Positions 1 through 8,101 of a stretch of DNA of 64,000 nt are shown in pieces; the stretch's first letter is position 1; the number at the start of each line of letters is the position of its first letter. The stretch spans positions 1 through 64,000 of the forward strand of contig VMSW01000001.1 in the NCBI GenBank assembly GCA_013791955.1. Direction: 5' to 3'. A model generated the notes under the pieces. That model was not told where the DNA came from. It searched no databases and worked only from the letters and a program-made list of their open reading frames with translations. The translations under genes were made by a program, and so were the position numbers. Source of the DNA: Propionicimonas sp. GTDB taxonomy: Bacteria > Actinomycetota > Actinomycetes > Propionibacteriales > Propionibacteriaceae.

Positions 1-170
1 GCCGACTTGTAGTTTCCTGAGCCTGTCGAAGGGTTGGCGGGCTCTGCCGACTTGTAGTTTCCTGAGCCTGTCGAAGGGTTGGCGGGCTCTGCCGACTTGT
101 AGTTTCCTGAGCCTGTCGAAGGGTTGGCGGGCTCTGCCGATTTGTAGTTCCCTGAGCCTGTCGAAGGGTC
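1..170. repeat. 45-bp tandem array of the dispersed CTGAGCCTGTCGAAGGGT repeat
   Basis: Three identical or nearly identical 45-bp units run from 1-45, 46-90 and 91-135, and a fourth shortened unit occupies 136-170. Each unit carries the core CCTGAGCCTGTCGAAGGGT, which recurs at seven places in this window. The array lies directly 3' of the reverse-strand gene that ends at 180. The core can fold into a weak hairpin (CCCT...AGGG), so a terminator-like role is possible but is inference. The left edge of the array may continue outside the window. Confidence 0.9.
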
Positions 171-179
171 AAATGCCGC

Positions 180-608
180 TCAGTGGTCGGCGGGACGCAG
201 TCGTACCAGCGGCAGTAGCGCCGCTGCTGGTACGAACAGCACCCACTGAATCAGCGGGGTGAAGAGCGCGCCGGTGGAGAAATCCAGGCCCGCCATGATC
301 ACCACGAAGGCCAGGCAGATCAGCCAGACGAAGGCCAACAGCGGGCGAGACGCGGTGGTGCCCTCACGGGCCACCCACCAAAGTGCGGCCGGCAGCAGCA
401 CCAGCAGCACCGAGGTCAGATGCCAGATGGCGATCATCACGAACTGAACCTCCGGCGCGAGCCCGGCGGAGTCCAGCGGCGGCAGCATTTCGCCAGTACC
501 GACGAAGATGTGAATCGCCGCGGTCACGGCAAGCGTCGCGAAGCTCACCCAGAGCGGCCACCGGCGCGACTTCAGACTGGGCGCGGTCGGTGCGGTAGCA
601 GCGGTCAT
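180..608 (-). CDS. Small four-helix membrane protein, function unknown
   Basis: The 142-residue product has about four hydrophobic segments (near residues 19-37, 53-80, 88-105 and 118-135) and short charged ends, so it is an integral membrane protein. I do not recognise a family. The start codon overlaps the stop of the upstream gene by four bases (ATGA), so it is the second gene of a two-gene operon with the DUF3995-type protein. Both genes diverge from a TetR regulator that probably controls them. The repeat array lies immediately after its stop codon. Role unknown; a transport or sensing partner of the DUF3995 protein would be a guess. Confidence 0.8.
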   Translation of the reverse strand: MTAATAPTAPSLKSRRWPLWVSFATLAVTAAIHIFVGTGEMLPPLDSAGLAPEVQFVMIAIWHLTSVLLVLLPAALWWVAREGTTASRPLLAFVWLICLAFVVIMAGLDFSTGALFTPLIQWVLFVPAAALLPLVRLRPADH

Positions 609-1141
609 GGTTGCTCCTCTTTGGTGCTGCGTTCGAGGGTGATCAGCCCGGCGGCGAGCGCCAGGCAGAGTGGGGAGTAGAACCGCAGATCGTTGCGGCG
701 GAACTCCGGAGTTGAGGCGTTGGGCGCCAGCAGCGATTGGGCGAAGCCGCCGATCCCGCGCAGCCCGAGGATGGCGGCAGCTGGCAGGGTGAGTAGCCGG
801 GCGGCTTGGCGCACCTTGGGCGCTGACGAAGTGCGGGCTAGTGCGGCGGCGCCGGTCACGCTGAGGGCCCCGGTGACGGCCAGAGTGAGCCCGGCCGGGG
901 GAAAGTCCTCGGCGGAGGCCACCCCGAGCACGCTGCGGGTCAGGGTTTCGGCATCGCCGTAGGGCCAGGTGCTACCAGCGGCCCAGGCGGTGTGAATCAC
1001 GCCCACCGCGAACAAGGTCAGCGCGGTCACGGCAGCCGCCGGGCGCAATCTGGTCAGCGTTGCCGCGTCCTGTGGTGGCGGCATCAGCACTCGCAGGGCG
1101 GCTGGCCCTGCAGGTGAGGGATCGCTCTTAGGCACCGACAT
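605..1141 (-). CDS. DUF3995-like membrane protein
   Basis: The 178-residue protein has a polar N-terminus of about 35 residues followed by four hydrophobic segments. The pattern of a first helix with HTAWA, the GxRGxGG stretch near residue 125 and the closing RRND...YSPLCLxL motif match what I know of the DUF3995 family, whose function is not established. A GGAGG ribosome site lies six bases upstream of the ATG. The upstream region carries two inverted repeats shared with the divergent tetR gene, so it is probably repressed by that regulator. It overlaps the next gene by four bases. Confidence 0.75.
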   Translation of the reverse strand: MSVPKSDPSPAGPAALRVLMPPPQDAATLTRLRPAAAVTALTLFAVGVIHTAWAAGSTWPYGDAETLTRSVLGVASAEDFPPAGLTLAVTGALSVTGAAALARTSSAPKVRQAARLLTLPAAAILGLRGIGGFAQSLLAPNASTPEFRRNDLRFYSPLCLALAAGLITLERSTKEEQP

Positions 1142-1150
1142 GATCAGCCT

Positions 1151-1168
1151 CCGTACAGTGATGTATGG
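1151..1168. promoter_or_regulatory. Probable TetR operator, proximal copy
   Basis: CCGTACA-GTGA-TGTATGG is an inverted repeat with seven-base arms and one mismatch. It lies in the 63-bp divergent region, just upstream of the DUF3995-like gene, and its centre is 24 bp from the second copy at 1174-1193. The distance of just over two helical turns suggests that two dimers sit on the same DNA face. Binding by the adjacent TetR protein is inference. Confidence 0.6.
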
Positions 1169-1173
1169 AGCAG

Positions 1174-1193
1174 ACCGTACACCGCTGTACGGT
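1174..1193. promoter_or_regulatory. Probable TetR operator, perfect inverted repeat
   Basis: ACCGTACA-CCGC-TGTACGGT is a perfect inverted repeat with eight-base arms. It ends 11 bp before the tetR start codon and would block that promoter when bound. The same half-site (CCGTACA) occurs in the imperfect copy at 1151-1168, which favours a real operator pair over chance. Confidence 0.65.
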
Positions 1194-1204
1194 AAGCTGG
1201 CAAT

Positions 1205-1747
1205 ATGGCAGCCACCCCGAAGAAGCGCTTGTCACGCCAAGATTGGATCGACGCCGCCATCGTGATGGGCGCCGAGCTGGGCTTCGACAAGATCGCGGTC
1301 GAAGTGCTGGCCCCACGCCTGGGTGCCACCCGCGGGAGCTTCTATTGGCATTTCACCGACCGCGCTGATCTGATCGGCGCCGTGCTGGCCGAATGGGAGC
1401 GGCTGGCCACCGCCCAAATCATCGAACACCTCGATCAGTTGCCCCCCGATGAGGCGCTGACGAAACTGATCGGGGCAGCGTTCGGGGCTGATGCTTTCCA
1501 AGACGGCGCAGAATGGCGGCTGATCACCGCAGCTGACGATCCGCTGATCGGCCCGTCGGTGGCCCGGGTACACCGGCTCCGCTTGGAGTTCATCGAGAAG
1601 CTCTTGGTCGGCACGGGGATGTCGACCCTCGATGCGTCCGAACGGGCCAGGGTGGCCTACGTCGCCTACCTCGGCAGCCTCGCGTTGCGCCAACTTGAAC
1701 CGGACGGCCCAAGCCCAGGCCCAGCTTTGCTACGTCTGCTCAGCTGA
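1205..1747 (+). CDS. TetR/AcrR family transcriptional regulator
   Basis: The 180-residue protein has an N-terminal helix-turn-helix (about residues 7-55) with the typical end GATRGSFYWHFTDRADLI, where the recognition helix is followed by the TetR family YxHF motif. The C-terminal part is a helical ligand-binding domain with no recognisable ligand signature. It diverges from two membrane-protein genes with two matching inverted repeats between them, so autoregulation and repression of that pair are likely. There is no clear Shine-Dalgarno before the ATG, so the mRNA may be nearly leaderless. Confidence 0.88.
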   Translation: MAATPKKRLSRQDWIDAAIVMGAELGFDKIAVEVLAPRLGATRGSFYWHFTDRADLIGAVLAEWERLATAQIIEHLDQLPPDEALTKLIGAAFGADAFQDGAEWRLITAADDPLIGPSVARVHRLRLEFIEKLLVGTGMSTLDASERARVAYVAYLGSLALRQLEPDGPSPGPALLRLLS

Positions 1748-1749
1748 CC

Positions 1750-1850
1750 CCTGCAGTTCTCTGAGCCCGTCGAAGGGTCACTGAGGGCTTCGACAAGCTC
1801 AGCCAACTTGTAGTTCCCTGAGCCTGTCGAAGGGTCGACAAGCTCAGCTA
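1750..1850. repeat. Dispersed CTGAGCCTGTCGAAGGGT repeat cluster at a convergent junction
   Basis: Several direct and inverted copies of the core (CTGAGCCCGTCGAAGGGT, CTTCGACAAGCTCAG and CCTGAGCCTGTCGAAGGGT) fill the space between the stop of tetR at 1747 and the stop of cydDC at 1844. The final copy runs into the last codons of cydDC. Opposed copies could fold into hairpins readable from both strands, which would suit a bidirectional terminator; this is inference. Confidence 0.85.
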
Positions 1851-4800
1851 ACCAAGACCCCTAGGCGCACCATCCGGTCGCAGCGGGCGATCACGGTTGG
1901 ATCGTGAGTGATCACCAGTACGGCCGCCTCAGCGGTGGTTTGCCAGATGTCGTCCATCAGCGCGGTTGCGGTGAGCGTGTCCAGGTGCTCGGTGGGTTCG
2001 TCCAGAATCAGCACCTGGAACTCGCCAACCAACAGCCGGGCCAAAGCGACCCGGCGGGCCTCACCACCGGAGAGCTGCGCCCCGGTCTCGCCGACCAGCC
2101 TGCTGGCCGGCAGGTTCAACCCGGCCCGCTCCAACGCAGTCGAGACTTCAGCTGCGGTCGCGTCCCGGTTACCGATCTTGACGTTCTCGGCAATCGTGGT
2201 GGTGAAGATGTGTGCGTCCTGGGCCAAATAGCCAACCCGTCCGCGGACGGACACCTCGCCACCCTGGGACGGAATCAGTCCCAGGACGGTTGCGGCCACC
2301 GTGGTCTTACCCACCCCAGACGGGCCGACCAACGCCACCCGCTCCCCGCGGGCCAACTCCAGCTCCAGCCCGTCGATCACCGGCTGCTGACCCGGCCACC
2401 CGGCCACCAGGCCGTGCAGCGTGACGCCAGGCTCGGCCACCGGCTCGGCGAGCACTGGCAGATCGCCGGCGCCAATCGGCTCGGCGTCCAGCACCGCTTC
2501 GACCCTAGCCAGCGCGGCTTTGGCGCGGGTATGGGTCTGGGCAGCCTGAACCAGGGTAGAAAGCGCCTCGTGCAGTGCCAGCGGGGTGAGCACCAGGACG
2601 GCCAACAACGTGGCCGCCATCGCGTAATCCGGTGGCACCGGCTGGTCGGTGAACACAATTCGGCGCATCCAGGCGATCATCTGCACGCCCAGGGTGCCGT
2701 TGGCCACCTCCGCGCCACCGATCAACAAGGCACCAACTACCGCTGCGCCAGCGGCCAGTACCTGGGCGCCGGAGGCAACACCGCGCACCCAGGTTGATTT
2801 GGCCTCATTCGCCCGCAGCTGGTCATCAACTTCGAGCAGCTTGCCGGTGTAGGCCTGAGCCGCGCCGTAGGCCACTAGGTCGGGGGCAGCGCCGGCGATC
2901 TCATGGACGGCGTCGCCGAGGCTGCCGCGCAACGGCACCGCATCGGCATCGGCCTTGGCTGAGGCCCGCTGGGCCACCCAGGGCAGCAGCAGTCCGGCCA
3001 GCGCAGCGCTGGCCAACACAACCAGGGCCGCCCCAGGGGAGATGAAGGCCAGCCCAATGGCGGTCAGCACGATCACCGCAGCGGAGGCGGTAAACGGAAT
3101 CCACACCCGCACGACCAGATCTTGAATGGCTTCGACGTCGGCGATGACCCGGGTCAGCAGGTCGCCGCGGCGGCGTCCGATCAGGGTGGTCTGCGCCAGC
3201 CGGGAGTAGGTCTCCAGCCGTAGCGCCGACTGCAGTCGCATCGCCACATTGTGCCCAGCCAGCCGTTCGGCGTAGCGGGTCGCGCTTCGAGAGATCGCGA
3301 AGAAACGAACCGCCACCGAGGGTGCCTGCAAGAACAGTGGTGGCACCAGCAGGGCCGCGTACGCGAGCAACCAGGCCGAAACCGCCATCAGGGCCACCGA
3401 GGCGCCCATCGCGCTGAAGGCCAGGAAGAGCGACAGCCACAGCCACTGCCGCGACTTGGGCACCGCATCCAGCAGGCGGGTGATCAGTGGGCGGCCGTCC
3501 AAGTTCCCTGAGGTGTCACCCAAGTTCCCTGAGCTCGTCGAAGGGTCGGTTGGGGTGTCGTCCAAGTTCTCTGAGCTCGTCGATGGGTCGGTTGGGGTGT
3601 CGACAAGCTCAGCCAGCTGGAGGTCGGGCTCAGCCAGCTGGGGGTCGGGCTCAGCCACCTTGGCGTCAAGCTCGGCCTCGGGAGCCTCAATAGTGATCAC
3701 CCGGTCGGCTGACTCCAGCACTGCCGGACGGTGGCTCACCACCAGCGCAGCTACGCCCGCATCGCGCAGGCTGCGCAACAGGACGGCTTCCGCGTCGGCG
3801 TCCAGGCCGGCGGTGGGTTCGTCCAGCACCAGGAAGCGGCCGCCATCACGGTTGATCCGCAACAACGCCCGTGCGGTGGCAATGCGCCGCCGCTCGCCAG
3901 CAGAGACGCCCTCGGCGTTGTCGCCGACCGATTGGGTCAGTGACAGTTCCGGGGCGCCAGCGGCGGCCAGCGCGGCCCGCAGCTCAGCATCGGTTGCCTG
4001 CGGGCTGCCCAGGCGGACATTGTCGGCGATGTTGCCGTTGATCAGTCCGGGGAACTGGCCCACGTAGGCCACCTGGCGACGCCAGGCCACCCAGTCGGTG
4101 ATCGGCGAGCCGTCGCTGAACAATTCCCCGCCAGTTGGTTCGAGGAAGCCGAGCAGGGAGTTCAACAGGGTGGTCTTGCCACCGCCACTGCCACCGGCAA
4201 TCGCCACGATTTCGCCGGCGGCGATGTCGAAGCTCACCGGGGCCAGCGCGGGTGCATCCGCACCCGGATAGGTGTGGGTCAGACCGCGAACGCTGAGCAG
4301 TGGTGCCGCGGACTCACTTAGACCCTTCGACGAGCTCAGGGAACTGGTACCCAAGTTGGCTGAGCTTGCCGAAGCCAGGGAACTCGTTGCCACGTTGGAC
4401 GGCGACGCATCAGTCTTGGCGAAGACCAGCTTGGCTGCGCCGCGAGCGGTCTTGACCGGCGGCGGCTCATGGGCATCGATCAGGCCGAAGGCCGCCTCAG
4501 CAGCGGCCACCCCGTCAGCGGAGTCGTGATAGTGCACGCCCACCTGGCGAATGGGTAGATAAGCCTCCGGGGCCAGGATCAGTACGAAGAGGGCGGTGGC
4601 CAGATCGAGCTCGCCAGCTACCACCCGGAAGCCGATCGTGACCGCGATCACTGCGACGCTGAGGGTGGAGAGCAGCTCCAGCACCATCGCCGAAAGGAAT
4701 GAGACGCGCAGGGTCGCCATGGTCTCGCGGACGTGCTCAGCCTCGGTGCGTTTCAGGCCACGAGCTTGAGCCTTGGCCCGGCCGAACACCTGCAGGGTCG

Positions 4801-5419
4801 GCAGACCGAGGACCAGGTCGGCGAAGTGGTGGGCCAGGCGAGTCTGAATCGCCCAGCGCTTCTTGGTGAGGCTTTCGGTCGTCCAGCCGACCAGGGCCAT
4901 GAAGAAGGGAATCAGTGGCATGGTCAACGCCACGATCACTGCCGACCAGAAGTCGGAGGTGAGAATTGCGACCCCGATGATGACCGGCACCGTGACCGCC
5001 AGCATCAGCTGCGGCAGGTACTTGCTGAAATAGCCGTCCAGCGCATCCAGGCCCTGGGTGACCAGCGTGATCAGACCACCGGTGGTAGCTGGCGAGTCGA
5101 TCGGGTGGGCCAGCCGGGCGCCGATGATGTCGCGGCGCAGCTGTGACTTCACTGCAGCAGAGGTGCGAAAGGCGATCCATTGATGCAGCCAGTTGAGGGT
5201 TGCCTTGCCAGCGAAGACGGCCAGCAGCAATAGGGCGGCGGTCGTCAGACCGTCGAGTGAGCCAGTTGAGAAAATTCCCGCCACTGAACGCGACAACAGC
5301 CATGCCTGACCGAGAGTCAGGATGGCTGTTGCGCTTCCTACCGCAACCCCGGCGACCAGGAAACCCCTGGTCGCCGAGGCCCGGCTTAGTAGGCGGGGGT
5401 CGATTGGACCCGCCATCAT
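1844..5419 (-). CDS. cydDC: Fused thiol/heme-related ABC exporter CydDC, required for cytochrome bd assembly
   Basis: This 1191-residue protein joins CydD (transmembrane domain about 1-310, nucleotide-binding domain about 375-560) and CydC (transmembrane domain about 645-930, nucleotide-binding domain about 965-1191). The Walker A motifs are GGSGGGKTT near residue 410 and GPSGVGKTT near 1036; the signatures are VSAGERRRIA and LSGGEARRVA. CydDC complexes export thiols or handle heme so that cytochrome bd can mature. CydD/CydC fusions are known in actinobacteria. The first ATG overlaps the cydB stop (TGATG), so the gene is translationally coupled to cydB. Two Ser/Thr/Asp-rich linkers (about residues 343-367 and 585-645) are encoded by the dispersed repeat, including a 14-residue unit present twice. 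Confidence 0.93.
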   Translation of the reverse strand: MMAGPIDPRLLSRASATRGFLVAGVAVGSATAILTLGQAWLLSRSVAGIFSTGSLDGLTTAALLLLAVFAGKATLNWLHQWIAFRTSAAVKSQLRRDIIGARLAHPIDSPATTGGLITLVTQGLDALDGYFSKYLPQLMLAVTVPVIIGVAILTSDFWSAVIVALTMPLIPFFMALVGWTTESLTKKRWAIQTRLAHHFADLVLGLPTLQVFGRAKAQARGLKRTEAEHVRETMATLRVSFLSAMVLELLSTLSVAVIAVTIGFRVVAGELDLATALFVLILAPEAYLPIRQVGVHYHDSADGVAAAEAAFGLIDAHEPPPVKTARGAAKLVFAKTDASPSNVATSSLASASSANLGTSSLSSSKGLSESAAPLLSVRGLTHTYPGADAPALAPVSFDIAAGEIVAIAGGSGGGKTTLLNSLLGFLEPTGGELFSDGSPITDWVAWRRQVAYVGQFPGLINGNIADNVRLGSPQATDAELRAALAAAGAPELSLTQSVGDNAEGVSAGERRRIATARALLRINRDGGRFLVLDEPTAGLDADAEAVLLRSLRDAGVAALVVSHRPAVLESADRVITIEAPEAELDAKVAEPDPQLAEPDLQLAELVDTPTDPSTSSENLDDTPTDPSTSSGNLGDTSGNLDGRPLITRLLDAVPKSRQWLWLSLFLAFSAMGASVALMAVSAWLLAYAALLVPPLFLQAPSVAVRFFAISRSATRYAERLAGHNVAMRLQSALRLETYSRLAQTTLIGRRRGDLLTRVIADVEAIQDLVVRVWIPFTASAAVIVLTAIGLAFISPGAALVVLASAALAGLLLPWVAQRASAKADADAVPLRGSLGDAVHEIAGAAPDLVAYGAAQAYTGKLLEVDDQLRANEAKSTWVRGVASGAQVLAAGAAVVGALLIGGAEVANGTLGVQMIAWMRRIVFTDQPVPPDYAMAATLLAVLVLTPLALHEALSTLVQAAQTHTRAKAALARVEAVLDAEPIGAGDLPVLAEPVAEPGVTLHGLVAGWPGQQPVIDGLELELARGERVALVGPSGVGKTTVAATVLGLIPSQGGEVSVRGRVGYLAQDAHIFTTTIAENVKIGNRDATAAEVSTALERAGLNLPASRLVGETGAQLSGGEARRVALARLLVGEFQVLILDEPTEHLDTLTATALMDDIWQTTAEAAVLVITHDPTVIARCDRMVRLGVLVS
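3501..3657. repeat. Dispersed repeat inside cydDC, in frame, with two 42-bp tandem units
   Basis: Copies of AGTTCCCTGAGCTCGTCGAA lie within the coding sequence of cydDC. Two consecutive 42-bp units (3522-3563 and 3564-3605) encode two copies of a 14-residue segment rich in Asp, Thr, Pro and Ser. The insert falls exactly between the CydD nucleotide-binding domain and the CydC membrane domain, so it forms a flexible linker and leaves the reading frame open. Confidence 0.85.
4321..4382. repeat. Dispersed repeat inside cydDC, first linker
   Basis: The copy ACCCTTCGACGAGCTCAGGG begins at 4320 and is followed by a second degenerate copy (GGCTGAGCTTGCCGAAGCCA). In the reading frame of cydDC it encodes a Ser/Ala-rich stretch between the CydD membrane domain and its nucleotide-binding domain, where a typical CydD has a short connection. 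Confidence 0.75.
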
Positions 5420-6552
5420 CAGCTCGCCAGCGCTACCTCGTCTGGCATGTTCTCAACGCCGAGGCGCTGACGGAACACCCAGTAGGTCCACGCGGAGTAC
5501 GCGAGCACGATCGGCACGAAGATCACCGCGACGATCGTCATCAGCACCAACGTGCCCTCAGAGGAGGACGCGTTCATGATGTTGAGCGGCCACGAGGAGC
5601 GGTCGCCCGGAGCGATGAAGCCCATACCTGGGACCATCGGCAGGAAGGTGATGACTGCCACCGACACGATCGCGACCGTGGTGGAGACGAAGGCGATGCC
5701 TTCACGACCATGACCAACGAACCACCAAGCGGCGATCAGAGCCAGAGCCGCGACCAGGGTCACGATCCAGCCGACCAGCGCCAGGCCCGGGAACAGCGCC
5801 GGGTAGAGCAGGTTCTGCGCCACCAGGTAGAGCGCGCCACCGACAATGGCCACCAGGCCAACGATGGAAGCGAACTTGCGGGCCCGATCGTGCAGCTCGC
5901 CGGCCTTGGTCTTCAGGGTCAGGTAGATCGACCCGTGGAACAAGAACGCGACCACCAGGACGATGCCGCCCAGGATGCCGAACCAGCTGAACAGCTGCCA
6001 GAAGTAAGGCGCCGGGGTCAGCACGAACAGCGACGCGGCAGCCGGTGACAGCAGCTTGGTCGTGTTCATGTCGGCCGTAGCCAACGCCACAGGCAAGCCC
6101 ATGATGAAGTTGGCGAAGGCAACACCCAGCACCAGCGGCACGATGAACGAGCCGATGGCCGCCATCCAGTCGAAGGTGCTGCGCCACTTGGTTTCCGGGT
6201 GCTTCGAGCGGTACTCGAAAGACACACCACGGATGATCAGGCCCACCAGGACCAGGAACAGTGGCAGGTAGGCGCCAGAGAACAGCGTGGCGTACCAGGC
6301 CGGGAAGGCCGCGAAAGTGGCGCCACCAGCGGTGAGCAGCCAAACCTCGTTACCGTCCCAGACTGGGCCGATGGTGTTGACCATGACGCGCTTCTCCTTC
6401 TCGGTCTTGCCGAGGAAGGGGATCAGCATGGCTACGCCGAAGTCGAAGCCTTCGAGTACCAGGTAGCCGATCCAAAGAACGGCAATCAGGATCAGCCACA
6501 ACACCTGCAGCGCAAACGGCGCTCCAGTTGCAGGCACTTCAAGTGCAAACAT
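5419..6552 (-). CDS. cydB: Cytochrome bd ubiquinol/menaquinol oxidase subunit II
   Basis: The 377-residue protein has about eight to nine membrane helices. The family stretch GYLVLEGFDFGVAM near the N-terminus, followed by GPVWDGNEVWLL, identifies CydB. It is the second subunit of the high-affinity quinol oxidase that reduces oxygen to water without pumping protons. A GAGAGG ribosome site precedes the ATG. The gene is 13 bp downstream of cydA and its stop overlaps the cydDC start. The gene order cydA-cydB-cydDC makes one operon for the oxidase and its assembly exporter. Length is normal for the family. Confidence 0.96.
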   Translation of the reverse strand: MFALEVPATGAPFALQVLWLILIAVLWIGYLVLEGFDFGVAMLIPFLGKTEKEKRVMVNTIGPVWDGNEVWLLTAGGATFAAFPAWYATLFSGAYLPLFLVLVGLIIRGVSFEYRSKHPETKWRSTFDWMAAIGSFIVPLVLGVAFANFIMGLPVALATADMNTTKLLSPAAASLFVLTPAPYFWQLFSWFGILGGIVLVVAFLFHGSIYLTLKTKAGELHDRARKFASIVGLVAIVGGALYLVAQNLLYPALFPGLALVGWIVTLVAALALIAAWWFVGHGREGIAFVSTTVAIVSVAVITFLPMVPGMGFIAPGDRSSWPLNIMNASSSEGTLVLMTIVAVIFVPIVLAYSAWTYWVFRQRLGVENMPDEVALAS

Positions 6553-6565
6553 GTTTTAGCCTCTC

Positions 6566-8044
6566 TCAGTACGCGAAGCTCAGGGGAGCGTCGGTGTCGG
6601 TGAGCACTGTGGGCTCTTCGACCTCCGGCAGTCCCTTCTTGATGAAGTGCAGCTGCAACCCGATCTCGACCACCGCAAGGGAGCCGTAGAGCAGGGTGAA
6701 GAGCACCATGGTGAGCCCGACCTCGAGGGCGCTGACGCCCGGAGAGTTGGCGCTCATGGTGGGCAGTACGCCGTACACGACGAACGGCTGGCGACCCATC
6801 TCGCTGAAGATCCAGCCGAAGCTGTTACCGAACAGCGACAGCAGCGGAACTGCGATCATCGCAGCGGTCCACCACTTGCCACCCTTCGGGTCCTTGCCCT
6901 TGGCCGTGGCGATCAAAGCCCAGATGCCAATCGCGATGGCGGCGAAACCGAGCACCATCATGATTCGGAAGGTCCAGAAGCTCACCGGGATGCTCGGGGC
7001 GAAGTCGGTGATGCCGGCTTCCTTGAGCTGGGTGGTGGTTTCCTTCTGGAGCTGGTTGCCCTGGAAGCCTTCAGCGGCGTACTGCTCGTTCAGGTCGGCA
7101 ATGCCTTCCATCGTGGCGTCGAAGCTGCCTGCACCGAGGTAGGAGAACAGGCCCGGTACGGTCAGCGCCGTCGGGTTGCCCTTCGAGCAATCAGAGCCGA
7201 TCAAAATCAGCGAGAAGCCAGCTCCCTTTTCGGAGTGGCACAAGCCCTCAGCAGCAGCCATCTTCATCGGCTGCTCTTCAGTCAGGGCCTTGCCCTGGAA
7301 GTCACCGGTGATGATCACGGCAGCGCCGGCGATGATCAGGACCCAAGCGCCGAAGCGGGTGGCCCAACGCCAGATGTCCTTTTCGGCTGCGGACTTGTCC
7401 GAGTCGCCAGCCTTGGCGAGCTTGGCCAGCCACCAACCGGAGATGCCCAGGATGAGACCGCCAGCGGTCACGTAGGCACCCGCGATCACGTGCGGGAAGG
7501 TCACCAGGTTGACCGGGTTCACCAGAACCGCGACCAGGCTGGTCATTTCCGCACGCCCGTTAGCTGCATTGAAGGTGGCGCCAACCGGATTTTGCATCCA
7601 GGAGTTGGCGGCCAAGATGAAGATCGCCGACAGCAGGGTGCCAATGGCCCCCAGCCAGATCGACAGCAGGTGCACCTTCTTGGGAAGACGATCCCAACCG
7701 AAGATCCACATGCCCAGGAACACCGACTCCAGGAAGAAGGCGATCAGTGCCTCCATAGCCAGCGGTGCGCCAAAGATGTCGCCGACGAAGCGGGAGTATT
7801 CAGACCAGTTCAGACCGAACTGGAACTCCTGCACGATGCCCGTCACAACTCCCATAGCGAAGTTGATCAGGAACACCTTTCCGAAGAACTTGGTCAGGCG
7901 AAGGAACTTCTCCTCGCCTGAGCGGTACCACATCGTCTGCAGGACGGCCACCAGCATCGAGAGTGCGATGGTGATCGGGACGAAGAGGAAGTGGTACACG
8001 GTGGTAATACCGAACTGCCATCTGGCAAGGGTTTCCGCGCTCAT
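6566..8044 (-). CDS. cydA: Cytochrome bd oxidase subunit I
   Basis: CydA carries the three hemes and the quinol site. The start chosen is the ATG at 8044, giving 492 residues that begin MSAETLARWQFG. The reading frame stays open further upstream, but that extension would run through the divergent regulator's gene and has no similarity to CydA. Family marks include WQFGITTVYHFLF with the axial heme histidine near residue 18 and the GRQP motif near residue 390, where GRQPFVVYG matches the conserved GRQPW region. The length suggests the short-Q-loop type. The gene is first in the cydA-cydB-cydDC operon and diverges from a BlaI-like regulator. Confidence 0.95.
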   Translation of the reverse strand: MSAETLARWQFGITTVYHFLFVPITIALSMLVAVLQTMWYRSGEEKFLRLTKFFGKVFLINFAMGVVTGIVQEFQFGLNWSEYSRFVGDIFGAPLAMEALIAFFLESVFLGMWIFGWDRLPKKVHLLSIWLGAIGTLLSAIFILAANSWMQNPVGATFNAANGRAEMTSLVAVLVNPVNLVTFPHVIAGAYVTAGGLILGISGWWLAKLAKAGDSDKSAAEKDIWRWATRFGAWVLIIAGAAVIITGDFQGKALTEEQPMKMAAAEGLCHSEKGAGFSLILIGSDCSKGNPTALTVPGLFSYLGAGSFDATMEGIADLNEQYAAEGFQGNQLQKETTTQLKEAGITDFAPSIPVSFWTFRIMMVLGFAAIAIGIWALIATAKGKDPKGGKWWTAAMIAVPLLSLFGNSFGWIFSEMGRQPFVVYGVLPTMSANSPGVSALEVGLTMVLFTLLYGSLAVVEIGLQLHFIKKGLPEVEEPTVLTDTDAPLSFAY

Positions 8045-8056
8045 GGCGCGCAATCT

Positions 8057-8074
8057 ACTACTGGCTGTCGTAGT
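8057..8074. promoter_or_regulatory. Candidate BlaI-type operator between cydA and the regulator gene
   Basis: ACTAC-N8-GTAGT is an inverted repeat centred in the 57-bp divergent space. BlaI/MecI/CopY regulators are known to bind dyads built from TACTAC and GTAGTA half-sites, so the match fits the adjacent gene. The arms are short (five perfect bases), which limits confidence. A bound dimer would cover both the cydA and regulator promoters. Confidence 0.5.
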
Positions 8075-8101
8075 CCGCAATCTTTGCTTTAGCATGTCCC
8101 C

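Noticed and set aside
1-170. CRISPR array
   Set aside because: The 45-bp units are identical along their whole length with no variable spacers and no cas genes nearby; it is a plain tandem repeat.
6647-7921. A 424-codon open frame on the plus strand opposite cydA
   Set aside because: It is the antisense shadow of a clear cydA gene in high-GC DNA, rich in Gln, His, Arg and Asp without any recognisable domain.
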